Assembly (NCBI GenBank): GCA_023138875.1
Contig: JAGLOO010000005.1
Coordinates: 1 to 63,658, forward strand
Length of the DNA: 63,658 nucleotides
From: Bacteroidales bacterium
Lineage (GTDB): Bacteria > Bacteroidota > Bacteroidia > Bacteroidales > GCA-2748055
Direction: 5' to 3'
In this document: piece by piece, positions 15,905-24,223 of the stretch
Layout of the letters: each line of letters starts with the position of its first letter
How positions within the stretch are numbered: position 1 is the stretch's first letter
Position numbers and translations under genes: made by a program
Notes under the pieces: model-generated
The model's database searches: none
Told to the model about the DNA's origin: nothing
The model's input: only the letters and a program-made list of their open reading frames with translations

Positions 15905-17404
15905 ATGAAGATTAATAGTATACTCATAGCCAACCGTGGCGAAATAGCCATCCGCATCATCCGGACCGCAAAAAAAATGGGAATCAGGTCGTATGCAATT
16001 AAAACATCCAAAGAACCCAATGCGTGGTACCTGGAAGAAGCCGACGAGATCATCGATTTCTCAGAATGCTTTGACGACACTCCCGAGTTCCTTGACATCG
16101 AACGGATCATCTATAATGCAAAAGAGCATAAGGTAGACGCCATTCATCCCGGCTACGGATTTCTCGCAGAGAATCCCGATTTTGCCAGGCGGTGTGAAGA
16201 GGAAGATATCGTTTTCATCGGACCGTCGCACGATGCCATCTACCGCATGGGAAATAAAACCATCGCCAAGGAACTGGCAAAGAAAAACAAAGTACCACTG
16301 CTGGGAGGCAGTAAGGGTACTGTGGCCGATCCGGAGGAGGCAAAGCAAATCGCCGACCAGGTGGGGTACCCGGTGATCCTTAAAGCAGCTGCCGGAGGTG
16401 GTGGTCGCGGCATGCGTGTGGTTGAAAAGGAAAAAGACATTGAACGCATGTTCAACCTGGCTACCAATGAGGCTGAAAAAGCCTTTAACAACCCTGCTGT
16501 ATTCATTGAAAAGTTTGTCCGGGAACCAAGGCATATTGAATTCCAGATCCTGGGAGATAAGCATGGTAACGTGGTTCACCTGGGTGAACGGGAATGTTCA
16601 ATCCAGAGGAAACACCAGAAACTCCTGGAAGAATCCCCTTCACCTGCCCTTGATCCTGCTCTGAGAAAGAAAATGGGTGATGCCGCCATACGCATTGCAA
16701 AATCTGTGAACTATTTCTCTGCAGGCACCGTTGAATTCCTTCTGGATGATCAGAACTACTTCTCATTCATGGAGATGAATACACGAATCCAGGTGGAACA
16801 TCCAGTCACTGAAATGGTTACAGGGATTGATCTGATCGAGCAAATGATCCTGATCGCCGAGGGGAAAAAGCTCCCCTTCTCCCAGGATGACATTAAACTG
16901 AACGGTTGGGCCATCGAGTGGCGGATCAATGCCGAAGATGTGCAATCGGGATTTTCTCCCAGCCTGGGTACGATCGAAAAGATCTCCTGGCCCGAAAGTG
17001 ACCACATCAGGGTGGACACAGGCGTTAGGGATGGTTCTGTGATCACCCCCTATTACGATTCAATGATTGCCAAGCTGATCATCCACGCCGAAACCCGTGA
17101 AAAAGCCCTTCAACAATCGAGCATTGCCATCCGGAAGTTCTGGATCAAAGGAACCAAAACTACCCTGGCCTTTTGCAGAGCGGTCCTTCAGAACCGGAAT
17201 TTCAGGAAAGGTAAGTTCAATACATCATTCCTCAGCAAGGAATTAAAGATCCATTATCATCACGAACCGGACGAGGAATTGCTGGCGGCCTTTTTTGCCG
17301 CATATGATTATGCAAGGGAAGTGCATGAGCATGAAGATAAGCCACTTTACGTGGAGAAAGGCAAGGAAATTGCTCCTTGGCTGTTAAACAAACGCTTACG
17401 TTAA
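15905..17404 (+). CDS. Biotin carboxylase subunit of acyl-CoA carboxylase
   Basis: The 499-residue ATP-grasp protein carboxylates biotin with bicarbonate and ATP. Visible motifs are 'NRGEIAIRIIRTAKKMGI' at the N-terminus, the glycine-rich 'AAAGGGGRGMRVV' nucleotide loop, 'EKFVREPRHIEFQILGD', 'GERECSIQRKHQKLLEESP' and 'EMNTRIQVEHPVTE'. It is about 50 residues longer at the C-terminus than AccC of fatty-acid synthesis, as is usual for separate biotin carboxylases of propionyl- or acyl-CoA carboxylases. It is the middle gene of a three-gene operon with the carboxyltransferase and the biotin carrier. Confidence 0.92.
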   Translation: MKINSILIANRGEIAIRIIRTAKKMGIRSYAIKTSKEPNAWYLEEADEIIDFSECFDDTPEFLDIERIIYNAKEHKVDAIHPGYGFLAENPDFARRCEEEDIVFIGPSHDAIYRMGNKTIAKELAKKNKVPLLGGSKGTVADPEEAKQIADQVGYPVILKAAAGGGGRGMRVVEKEKDIERMFNLATNEAEKAFNNPAVFIEKFVREPRHIEFQILGDKHGNVVHLGERECSIQRKHQKLLEESPSPALDPALRKKMGDAAIRIAKSVNYFSAGTVEFLLDDQNYFSFMEMNTRIQVEHPVTEMVTGIDLIEQMILIAEGKKLPFSQDDIKLNGWAIEWRINAEDVQSGFSPSLGTIEKISWPESDHIRVDTGVRDGSVITPYYDSMIAKLIIHAETREKALQQSSIAIRKFWIKGTKTTLAFCRAVLQNRNFRKGKFNTSFLSKELKIHYHHEPDEELLAAFFAAYDYAREVHEHEDKPLYVEKGKEIAPWLLNKRLR

Positions 17405-17418
17405 ATCAGGTTTCTGCC

Positions 17419-17955
17419 ATGGCACGTGAAGTAAAGAAGAAGAAATCAACCAAACTTATAGCCCTGAGCTCGGCCAACAAGGCATACGAGTTCAACAAAC
17501 CCCTTGAGAAAAGCATCAAGTACCAGGGCAAAAAGGTGGATATCAAACTGAGAGAAGATCCGAATGGGTTCTCTTACATCGTATGGAAAAATAAAAAGTA
17601 CATGCTCGATGTAATCGAGAAGAACCAGAACCGGTATACCATCATGATCAACGGAGTCTGGCATTCTTTTACTGTTGAGACTCCCATCTCATTAAAGCGC
17701 CGAAGGTTCCTGGAACAACAGGGCGAATCATCATCGGTGGTTTCCATTGAAGCACCCATGCCGGGGAAGATCATCGATCTCCTGGTGGAAGAGGGCGCAG
17801 AAGTGAAGCAAGGTGAGCCCATCATCATCCTGGAAGCCATGAAAATGCAAAACGAGATATCCAGCCATGTGACAGGTGTCGTTCAGTCGATCTCCGTTAA
17901 AAAGAATGACTCGGTCATGAAGGATGATGTGCTGCTCTACATCCGGAAAGGCTAA
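17419..17955 (+). CDS. Biotin carboxyl carrier subunit of acyl-CoA carboxylase
   Basis: The ATG at 17419, 14 bp after the previous stop, is preferred; an earlier in-frame ATG at 17377 would overlap the biotin carboxylase gene. The roughly 178-residue protein has a lysine-rich N-terminus, a beta-rich linker domain and a C-terminal biotinyl domain with the canonical EAMKM motif in 'IIILEAMKMQNEIS'. The lysine is the biotinylation site. It carries carboxybiotin between the carboxylase and carboxyltransferase encoded upstream. Its stop overlaps the convergent ThpR gene by four bases. Confidence 0.92.
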   Translation: MAREVKKKKSTKLIALSSANKAYEFNKPLEKSIKYQGKKVDIKLREDPNGFSYIVWKNKKYMLDVIEKNQNRYTIMINGVWHSFTVETPISLKRRRFLEQQGESSSVVSIEAPMPGKIIDLLVEEGAEVKQGEPIIILEAMKMQNEISSHVTGVVQSISVKKNDSVMKDDVLLYIRKG

Positions 17956-18524
17956 TCCCTAAACTCAATGGTGTGCAGGGGCGTATAGACCGGTCCATCG
18001 GAACCCAATTCACTCCGGTATAAAACCAGTCTGTCCAGGAAAACGCGCTCAGCAAAGCGGTCCTTCATCTTTTCAATGGAACTATAAAATCCTGTCATGT
18101 TTTTAAGGCTCCTGATCCTTCCCAGGGTAATATGGGCTCTGAATGGCTGATCATCCGGGGGTATACTGCATGACTTCAATGCATCATCTACTCCGTCTTT
18201 AAGCAGATCAAAAAAAGTTGACTCTTCGAACCCAATCCAGACGACCCTGGGTTTTTTACGCGGTCCAAAGCTGCTTAACCGGTTCAGGTGCACAGGGGTT
18301 TTTCGGGGGATCTCTACATATTTTCGCAATGCCAGGCCTATTTGTTCTATTCCGGAAATCCTCACATCCCCTATAAACCTGATTGTGATGTGGTACCTGG
18401 CGGGATCCACCCAGCTGATCCTGTCATTTTCAAAGGACATCCTCAATTCCTTCCTGGCTTCCAGCACCCGCTCACCAACCCCGACCGGTATTCCAATAAA
18501 TGTTCTATAGTATTGATTTTGCAT
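17952..18524 (-). CDS. thpR: RNA 2',3'-cyclic phosphodiesterase (2'-5' RNA ligase family)
   Basis: The 190-residue protein has the two HxTx catalytic motifs of the 2H phosphoesterase superfamily, 'YHITIRFIGD' (about 46-55) and 'RAHITLGRIR' (about 128-137), at the correct separation. Members hydrolyse 2',3'-cyclic phosphate ends of RNA and can join tRNA halves in vitro. A full-length protein beginning 'YRTFIGIPV' is typical. The ends are tight: its 3' end overlaps the biotin carrier gene and its 5' end faces the elbB-like gene. Confidence 0.88.
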   Translation of the reverse strand: MQNQYYRTFIGIPVGVGERVLEARKELRMSFENDRISWVDPARYHITIRFIGDVRISGIEQIGLALRKYVEIPRKTPVHLNRLSSFGPRKKPRVVWIGFEESTFFDLLKDGVDDALKSCSIPPDDQPFRAHITLGRIRSLKNMTGFYSSIEKMKDRFAERVFLDRLVLYRSELGSDGPVYTPLHTIEFRD

Positions 18525-18583
18525 TTACAAAGATCCTGGTTTTCCATACATTAGCATCTACAAATGTATCTAAATCAAATATT

Positions 18584-19234
18584 ATGAAAAAGTTTGCAGT
18601 TGTGTTGTCAGGATGTGGTGTCTTCGATGGGGCTGAGATCCATGAAGCTACCCTCAGTTTGCTGGCCATTACAAAACAAGGGGGCAGTTACGAGGTCTTT
18701 GCACCCGATACAACCCAGCATCATGTGATCAACCACCTCACCGGTGAAGAAATGGAAGAGACCAGGAACGTACTTGTGGAGTCTGCCCGCATAGCCCGCG
18801 GCAGCATACATGATCTTAAAACCTTTAACCCTGAGGCGTTTGACGGACTGTTGTTCCCCGGGGGATTCGGGGCTGCCAAGAACTTGTCCAACTGGGCGTT
18901 TGAAGCACCTGACGCCTCAGTATTACCGGAAGTAGAGGATGCCATCATGGGGATGGTCCAGCTGAAAAAGCCGGTGGGTGCACTCTGTATCTCACCTGTT
19001 ATTCTGGCAAAAGTGCTGGGTGCCGTAAAGCTGACCATCGGGGATGATGAGGGTACCGCGCAGGCCATGGAATCCATCGGTGCCACACATGTAAACACCA
19101 CACATGGTGAAGTGGTGGTGGACAATGATAAACTCATTGTTACTACCCCGTGCTACATGCTGGATGCCACCATCGACCAGATCGCCGAGGGAGCCGACAA
19201 CGTTGTGAAGGCAATGATCGGTTTAATGCAGTGA
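18584..19234 (+). CDS. elbB: ElbB-like DJ-1/PfpI-family protein (glyoxalase III-type)
   Basis: The ATG at 18584 gives the standard family start 'MKKFAVVLSGCGVFDGAEIHEA'; a longer frame from 18500 has no family resemblance before that point. The 216-residue protein is a class I glutamine-amidotransferase-like fold with the nucleophile-elbow cysteine in 'GALCISP' and the conserved 'FPGGFGAAKNL' loop. ElbB of E. coli has weak glyoxalase activity and was named for a link to isoprenoid synthesis; its real role is unsettled. It ends one base before the convergent LRR gene. Confidence 0.88.
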   Translation: MKKFAVVLSGCGVFDGAEIHEATLSLLAITKQGGSYEVFAPDTTQHHVINHLTGEEMEETRNVLVESARIARGSIHDLKTFNPEAFDGLLFPGGFGAAKNLSNWAFEAPDASVLPEVEDAIMGMVQLKKPVGALCISPVILAKVLGAVKLTIGDDEGTAQAMESIGATHVNTTHGEVVVDNDKLIVTTPCYMLDATIDQIAEGADNVVKAMIGLMQ

Positions 19235-19235
19235 A

Positions 19236-19805
19236 TTAATACCTGATTTTAGTTGCTGGCATGGCCTCAATAAGCCATTCGATCTCTTCCCGGGGGATCT
19301 GATTCCCCTGAATGTTCATCTCACCCAGGCTTTCCGAAAGGGTTATGATCTCTTTCGGAAGGTTCTTCAGCTTCGATAGATTGAAAAGTTGTACAGGAAT
19401 GCTTGTGAGAGTATTCTTATCCATTGAAAGCCGGGTAAGCTGATCCATTTTCATGATTTCACCCGGTAGGAGGGTCAATTTATTTTTCGAAACATCGAGA
19501 GAATGCAGGAAGGTCAGCCGTCCGATGTCCGGTGAAAGTGTACCCATGCTTTTTCCATGCAACACCAGTTTATATACATTTTCTACCCCGGCTCCCATAG
19601 CTTCCTGTATCCCTTCATACCGCTTTGCCCGGTAAAGTTCCAAGGTTTCCAGTACCATGGAGGAATCAATGGAAGGCTTTTCTGCATGTATGATTTCCTC
19701 ATCAAGGACTTTTCCACTACCCGGATGATTGCAGGAGTGGATCGTAAATGCACATAAAACAGCCACAAAAAGCAGGGTCAGTATGGATTGGCTCCTATGC
19801 TTCAC
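19236..19805 (-). CDS. Small leucine-rich-repeat lipoprotein
   Basis: The 189-residue protein starts with GTG and has a lipoprotein signal peptide with lipobox HSC near residue 25. The second half contains about three to four leucine-rich repeats of roughly 23 residues ('LTFLHSLDVSKNKLTLLPGEI', 'LTRLSMDKNTLTSIPVQLF'). Such repeats bind proteins. No enzymatic motif is seen and the partner is unknown. It converges with elbB and is divergent from the DUF4294 gene. Confidence 0.75.
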   Translation of the reverse strand: MKHRSQSILTLLFVAVLCAFTIHSCNHPGSGKVLDEEIIHAEKPSIDSSMVLETLELYRAKRYEGIQEAMGAGVENVYKLVLHGKSMGTLSPDIGRLTFLHSLDVSKNKLTLLPGEIMKMDQLTRLSMDKNTLTSIPVQLFNLSKLKNLPKEIITLSESLGEMNIQGNQIPREEIEWLIEAMPATKIRY

Positions 19806-19925
19806 TTTTTCAATTGTAACAATAATGGGTTTTGGACGTTAAATTATCAGATAAAAATCCCATTTTAGGAACAGTTTTTGATTAACACTAGTTTAAGAAT
19901 TCATTAAGAAATCGTTAACTTCAAA

Positions 19926-20531
19926 ATGATAAAGCGATCCCTCAAATATATGATCTGGATTGGAATGCTGTTCTGCTTCATTCCCCATCTTTCTGCCCAG
20001 AACAATAAAGAAGATAATTCAGGTGTGACCAGGGTGGTCATCCAGGGGACAGACACCATCCCAATGATCGAGCTTCCGGAAATCCGGGTATACCACAGGC
20101 AGGATTTTGAATACCTTCTTCTGAAAAGAAGGTACAGAAGACTGATCAGGAATGTTAAGAAGGCTTATCCCTATTCAAAGATCGCCGGAAACGGATTGAA
20201 GGAGTTGGACAGGCACCTGGCCACCATTGAAAACGAGAAGGAGAAGAAAGCATACATTAAGCAGGTCGAAAAAGAGATCATGGACCAGTTTGAAAAGGAG
20301 GTAAAGCGGCTCACCATAACACAGGGGATCATCCTGGTGAAGCTAATCGACCGGGAAACAGGAAAGACCTCCTACGAAGTGATCAAAGACCTGAAAGGGG
20401 GTATTACTGCATTTTTCTGGCAGGGCATTGCCAGGATCTTCGGCAACAACCTGAAAGCCGAATATGATCCAGTAAATAAAGACAGAATTATCGAAGACAT
20501 CGTGAAGGGTATCGAGGCTGGATTTATTTAA
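19926..20531 (+). CDS. DUF4294 family secreted protein
   Basis: The 201-residue protein has a signal peptide (ending about 'HLSAQ', residue 25). Then come 'VVIQGTDTIPMIELPEIRVY' and a lysine/arginine-rich helical domain ('YLLLKRRYRRLIRNVKKAYPYSKIA', 'DRETGKTSYEVIKDLKGG'), the pattern of DUF4294, a Bacteroidota-restricted family of unknown function. A periplasmic location is expected. It ends inside the last bases of the TonB/T9SS pseudogene on the opposite strand. Confidence 0.8.
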   Translation: MIKRSLKYMIWIGMLFCFIPHLSAQNNKEDNSGVTRVVIQGTDTIPMIELPEIRVYHRQDFEYLLLKRRYRRLIRNVKKAYPYSKIAGNGLKELDRHLATIENEKEKKAYIKQVEKEIMDQFEKEVKRLTITQGIILVKLIDRETGKTSYEVIKDLKGGITAFFWQGIARIFGNNLKAEYDPVNKDRIIEDIVKGIEAGFI

Positions 20532-21140
20532 TTCAGGATCAACTTACCCTCAGCAACAGCACCATTTTCATTGGTCAGCCGGTAGATATAGACACCACCC
20601 TGCAACCCGCTTCTTTCAAACTGTAGGCTGCTCTCATAGATGTTGTTGATCACAACCACGGAACGTCCGGCCATATCATATACACTGAAGCTATGAGCTA
20701 TTCCACTGGCATTTTCAAACTCAACAGTGGCAAAATCCGTTACCGGGTTTGGATAAACATTCACATTCACCTGATTTATTGATTCCGCCCCAACACCGGT
20801 GTGGGTATTTTCCTTTGCAACCAAATCACCCAGGGAAAGGGTCCATCTGTACCGTATTCTTTTCAGGATCCAGTCCCGGTATCTGTGCGCCGTTCAGGGT
20901 GGTGGAGCTGTAACGGTCGCTCAGTCCCCTTACGTAAACATACTTGCCAGCTTCAACATCCGCTAATGAAAAGTTGCCATCAAAATCTGTAATGGTACCG
21001 ATGGTAGTACCGGTGAGAAATACATTGGCTCCAATCAAAGGTTCACCGGTAGAGGCATCAAGGATCTTTCCCCTGATGGTACCTGCGGCTAAAAATGGAT
21101 AGCTGTCTTTGCTTGGTGTTGGTTCATCAAATGCTATGCA
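20528..21140 (-). pseudogene. Fused remnant: TonB-receptor N-terminal region joined to a T9SS sorting domain
   Basis: Read from 21140 downward, one frame encodes 'TIRGKILDASTGEPLIGANV', a carboxypeptidase-regulatory-like domain, and then 'YVRGLSDRYSSTTLNGAQIPGLDPEKNTVQMD', the plug opening of a TonB-dependent receptor. It stops at TGA 20826. A second frame (20824-20528) encodes a complete T9SS type A sorting domain ('VNVYPNPVTDFATVEF', 'GVYIYRLTNENGAVAEGKLIL'). The whole receptor barrel (normally 600 or more residues) is missing between them, and the frame changes at the join. There is no intact start or signal peptide: a TAG at 21143-21141 precedes the open frame. It is a deletion-derived relic. 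The 21141-21363 stretch upstream shows nothing else. Confidence 0.8.
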
Positions 21141-21465
21141 CTATCTCTGCTACAAAGTAAGTTCTGCAATATGACTAAAACGTGACCCTTGTATTATGTC
21201 AGTGTTAATTTTCGAGAGATCGTTAACCGCACATTAATACGATTCAGAAAGGACGAATAGATTCTTTTTCCGATGCTCATTCCCTGTTATTCAATCCGGT
21301 AGATGTATTTGTAATCATGTTCAAATGTTTAGGCGGGAGTAATAAAAGCGCTCGTTTTAATACTTGTTTAATGTTTTCTTAACATTGAGCCGGCAAAAAA
21401 GCCCTTTGAACATTCAACCTCTGAGATTGTTTTCTACTGCTGAACAGTCATACCTGACATTTTCG

Positions 21466-21957
21466 ATGAACGATCCGAGAAACAGACAATATACCAATGG
21501 AAAGATTACGGTTTTCTGGATTCCCTCCAAATGCATCCATGCCACTACCTGCTTCAGAGAATTGATCGAAGTGTTCAACCCGGGAAGACGACCCTGGGTA
21601 AATATGGAAGGAGCTCCCACAAGGCGGATCATCGAGGTGGTAAATAAGTGCCCCACCCAGGCCATTACCTGGAAAAACAATTCTGATCTTACCGATGTAG
21701 AGAAGGCTTCACAAAAGCATTTGGAAAAAGAAGAAATAACTCCGGAAACACTTACCGAGACGGCCCATCGTGTAAAACCCACCAGGGTCCAGTTGATGAA
21801 GGACGGACCCATTGTGGTGACCGGTAACTTCCGGATTGAGAATTCAAAAGGGAAGATCATTGAGAATGAAGAACCTGTTTACCTGTGCAGGTGCGGGGGT
21901 TCCGGCAACATGCCCTATTGTGACGGCACCCATAAACGCAACGGATTTTCTGACTGA
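21466..21957 (+). CDS. YjdI-type [4Fe-4S] plus CDGSH iron-sulfur domain protein
   Basis: The ATG at 21466 is preferred; the longer frame from 21364 adds an A+T-rich extension without family resemblance. The 163-residue protein begins with a YjdI-like mono-cluster ferredoxin domain ('SKCIHATTCFRELIEVF', 'NKCPTQAITW'; three or more cysteines). A linker of about 45 residues leads to a domain with 'VYLCRCGGSGNMPYCDGTH', the CDGSH-type [2Fe-2S] ligand set (C-x-C...C-x3-H). Such two-domain proteins are common in Bacteroidota and have an undefined redox role. It ends 30 bp before the arginine deiminase gene. Confidence 0.87.
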   Translation: MNDPRNRQYTNGKITVFWIPSKCIHATTCFRELIEVFNPGRRPWVNMEGAPTRRIIEVVNKCPTQAITWKNNSDLTDVEKASQKHLEKEEITPETLTETAHRVKPTRVQLMKDGPIVVTGNFRIENSKGKIIENEEPVYLCRCGGSGNMPYCDGTHKRNGFSD

Positions 21958-21987
21958 ATCATCTATTAAATCTATTACCTTTGCGGC

Positions 21988-23232
21988 ATGTCGGCCATCC
22001 AGGTATATTCAGAAGTTGGTGATCTCGAAGGTGTGATCCTGCATCCACCCGGTCCCGAGGTAGAGAACATGACCCCCAAAAATGCAGAAAGGTCGCTCTA
22101 CAGTGATATCCTGAACCTTTCAGTGGCCCGGCGTGAATATAACCAGCTGGAGTGTCTGCTCCAGGCACTGGTCCCGACGTTCAGGGTAATGGACCTTTTG
22201 AAGGATATCCTGAGGTCCTCCGAGATCAGGGAGAAAATTGTAAAAAAAGCTTGTTACAACGAAGGTCATCCTGAGCTGATCGATGCGTTACTGGACCTCA
22301 ATGAGAAGCATCTGGCAAAGCAGCTGGTTCAGGGTGTTCCCCTGGAACGAACTACATTGACAGAGTACCTGAGCAATGAACATTTTTCTCTCCGGCCCCT
22401 GCACAATTTCTTTTTTGCCCGGGATGCATCAGTGGCCATAGGCGACCGGGTATTGATCTCCCGGATGGCTAACAAGGTAAGGGACCGTGAAGCGCTGATC
22501 ATGCAGGCGATTTTTGATTACCATCCCTGTTTCAGGGTACAGACCATCAATCCCACCGATGAGTCTTCCTCAAAAGGAAACATCTCCATCGAGGGAGGTG
22601 ATCTGATCATTGCATCCGAGAACATTACCCTTGCCGGTATAGGAACCCGAACCACCTCCGGGGGAATAGATTTCCTGGTTAAGTTGTTTTCGGGTCAAAA
22701 AGAAAAACATCACATCCTTGTCCAGGAGTTGCCATCATCGCTCGAATCATTCATCCACCTGGACATGGTCTTTACGCTTCTTGACCATGATACCTGCATG
22801 GTCTTTGAGCCTTTGATCCTGCAATCCAATAAATATCAGACCATTCAGATTGATATCGAGAACTCAAGGGTGGTCTCCATCAAGAATGTGGAAAACCTGG
22901 TTAAAGCACTTGCATCCCTGGGGATGGACATGAAGCCAACTTACTGTGGCGGACAGAATGACTCCATGACCCAGGAGCGTGAACAATGGCACAGCGGGGC
23001 CAATTTCTTTGCCATTGGTCCGGGCAAACTGATTGGGTACAACAGAAACATCCACACCCTGGAAAACCTGCATCAATCGGGGTATGAAATTATTAAATCG
23101 AGGGATATGATCGATGGGAACGTAGATCTGTCCTCCATTCAGAAATACGTACTCACCATCGACGGAACTGAACTCTCCCGCGGAGGCGGAGGAGTGCGTT
23201 GCATGACCATGCCTTTCAAGAGGAAGAGATAG
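21988..23232 (+). CDS. arcA: Arginine deiminase
   Basis: The 414-residue protein converts arginine to citrulline and ammonia. Family motifs are 'VILHPPGPEVENMTP' at the start, 'FFARDASV', 'SIEGGDLIIAS', the catalytic histidine in 'IHLDMVFT', and the catalytic cysteine in 'SRGGGGVRCMTMPF' nine residues before the end. Length and motif order are normal for ArcA. No ornithine carbamoyltransferase, carbamate kinase or arginine antiporter is adjacent, so the usual ADI operon is not present here. A TACCTTTG box (21976-21983) sits only 5 bp before the ATG; if it is a real -7 element the transcript would be nearly leaderless. Confidence 0.92.
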   Translation: MSAIQVYSEVGDLEGVILHPPGPEVENMTPKNAERSLYSDILNLSVARREYNQLECLLQALVPTFRVMDLLKDILRSSEIREKIVKKACYNEGHPELIDALLDLNEKHLAKQLVQGVPLERTTLTEYLSNEHFSLRPLHNFFFARDASVAIGDRVLISRMANKVRDREALIMQAIFDYHPCFRVQTINPTDESSSKGNISIEGGDLIIASENITLAGIGTRTTSGGIDFLVKLFSGQKEKHHILVQELPSSLESFIHLDMVFTLLDHDTCMVFEPLILQSNKYQTIQIDIENSRVVSIKNVENLVKALASLGMDMKPTYCGGQNDSMTQEREQWHSGANFFAIGPGKLIGYNRNIHTLENLHQSGYEIIKSRDMIDGNVDLSSIQKYVLTIDGTELSRGGGGVRCMTMPFKRKR

Positions 23233-23286
23233 AATATATGTACATTAGCCATTGAGAATATAGGTACATTAGCCATTGAGAATATA
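23231..23286. repeat. 24-bp direct tandem repeat (2.3 copies)
   Basis: A 24-bp unit occupies 23231-23254 and 23255-23278 with one mismatch (t/g at the ninth base) and continues as an 8-bp partial copy to 23286. It starts at the stop codon of arcA and ends 42 bp before the next gene. The copies contain the core GTACATTAGCCATTG. Confidence 0.9.
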
Positions 23287-23328
23287 TTTATCTCGCAGGA
23301 AACGTCCATAAAAATAAATTAATATCAC

Positions 23329-24054
23329 ATGAAACGAATAACCTGGATCATTCTACTCTTCACAAGTCTGCCGGTATTTGGACAACAGAATTTTGCAAGC
23401 ATATCTTTCGGTGCGAGCATGCCACTCGGTGATTACGCCGCCACGACTGATCTTGCAACCAGCGGGTACGCCAGAACGGGTGGTGCCATCAAGTTTGATG
23501 CAGCGTATTTTCCGGGTTCCTATTTCGGTATCGGTGGATCATTCTCATTTGGATCCAACTATGCAATCCGCGACTCATTGCTTAAGGATATGATCATTTA
23601 CATAGAGGAGAATGCATCCTCCATCATAGATATTCCAGAGGACGCAGATATTCTTTACGGATCAGGTTTCTGGAATTATATCAACATCTTCCTGGGCCCC
23701 CACTTTGCCATCAGAGCCTCCCAGAAGCTCTATTTTGATTTCAGGGCACTGGCCGGATTGAGCATCGTGCGGCCTCCAGACCAGGAATTGGGCATTACCT
23801 TTGACGGGACCGAGATATTTTCCCAGGTAAGCCACAACAAATTGTCCTTCGGGTTTACTGCAGGTACCGGTCTAAGGTACAATCTGAATTCAGCCATTGC
23901 ATTGAAACTGGGCGTGGATTTCTTTCAGAGCAGGGCCCGATTTGATTATTCATTTGACCTTTTCCAGGAAGTGGCAGAAGACGTTCCCCCTGTGAAATCA
24001 GATTTTCTGGTCAAGACCCTGGAATTATCGGCCGGACTGGCTTACTCATTCTGA
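23329..24054 (+). CDS. Outer-membrane beta-barrel protein
   Basis: The 241-residue protein has a signal peptide (cleavage near 'LPVFGQ', residue 19). Amphipathic strands follow, typical of an OmpW/porT-like eight-stranded barrel ('FASISFGASMPLGDYA', 'FGIGGSFSFGSNYA', 'LYFDFRALAGLSIV', 'NLNSAIALKLGVDFF'), and it ends 'ELSAGLAYSF' with the terminal aromatic residue of outer-membrane proteins. The function is unknown. A 24-bp tandem repeat lies in its upstream region. Confidence 0.8.
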   Translation: MKRITWIILLFTSLPVFGQQNFASISFGASMPLGDYAATTDLATSGYARTGGAIKFDAAYFPGSYFGIGGSFSFGSNYAIRDSLLKDMIIYIEENASSIIDIPEDADILYGSGFWNYINIFLGPHFAIRASQKLYFDFRALAGLSIVRPPDQELGITFDGTEIFSQVSHNKLSFGFTAGTGLRYNLNSAIALKLGVDFFQSRARFDYSFDLFQEVAEDVPPVKSDFLVKTLELSAGLAYSF

Positions 24055-24223
24055 CATCTGTAAGAATTTAGCGCTTCCTTCTTTTTTTTCTGTGTCGCTT
24101 CAGGAGTTTCCTGATGGAAAGGCTTTTCCCAGCCGTTCATTCAAATTCCTGAAAAATGATTTACGATGACTTCCCCCACCATCACATAAAGAAAATGACA
24201 CGATTCGGATACCCGGAACCGGT

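Noticed and set aside
14336-17955. Sodium-pumping methylmalonyl-CoA decarboxylase as identity of the operon
   Set aside because: The carboxyltransferase is similar to MmdA, but a biotin carboxylase is present and no membrane beta subunit is found, so a carboxylase fits better.
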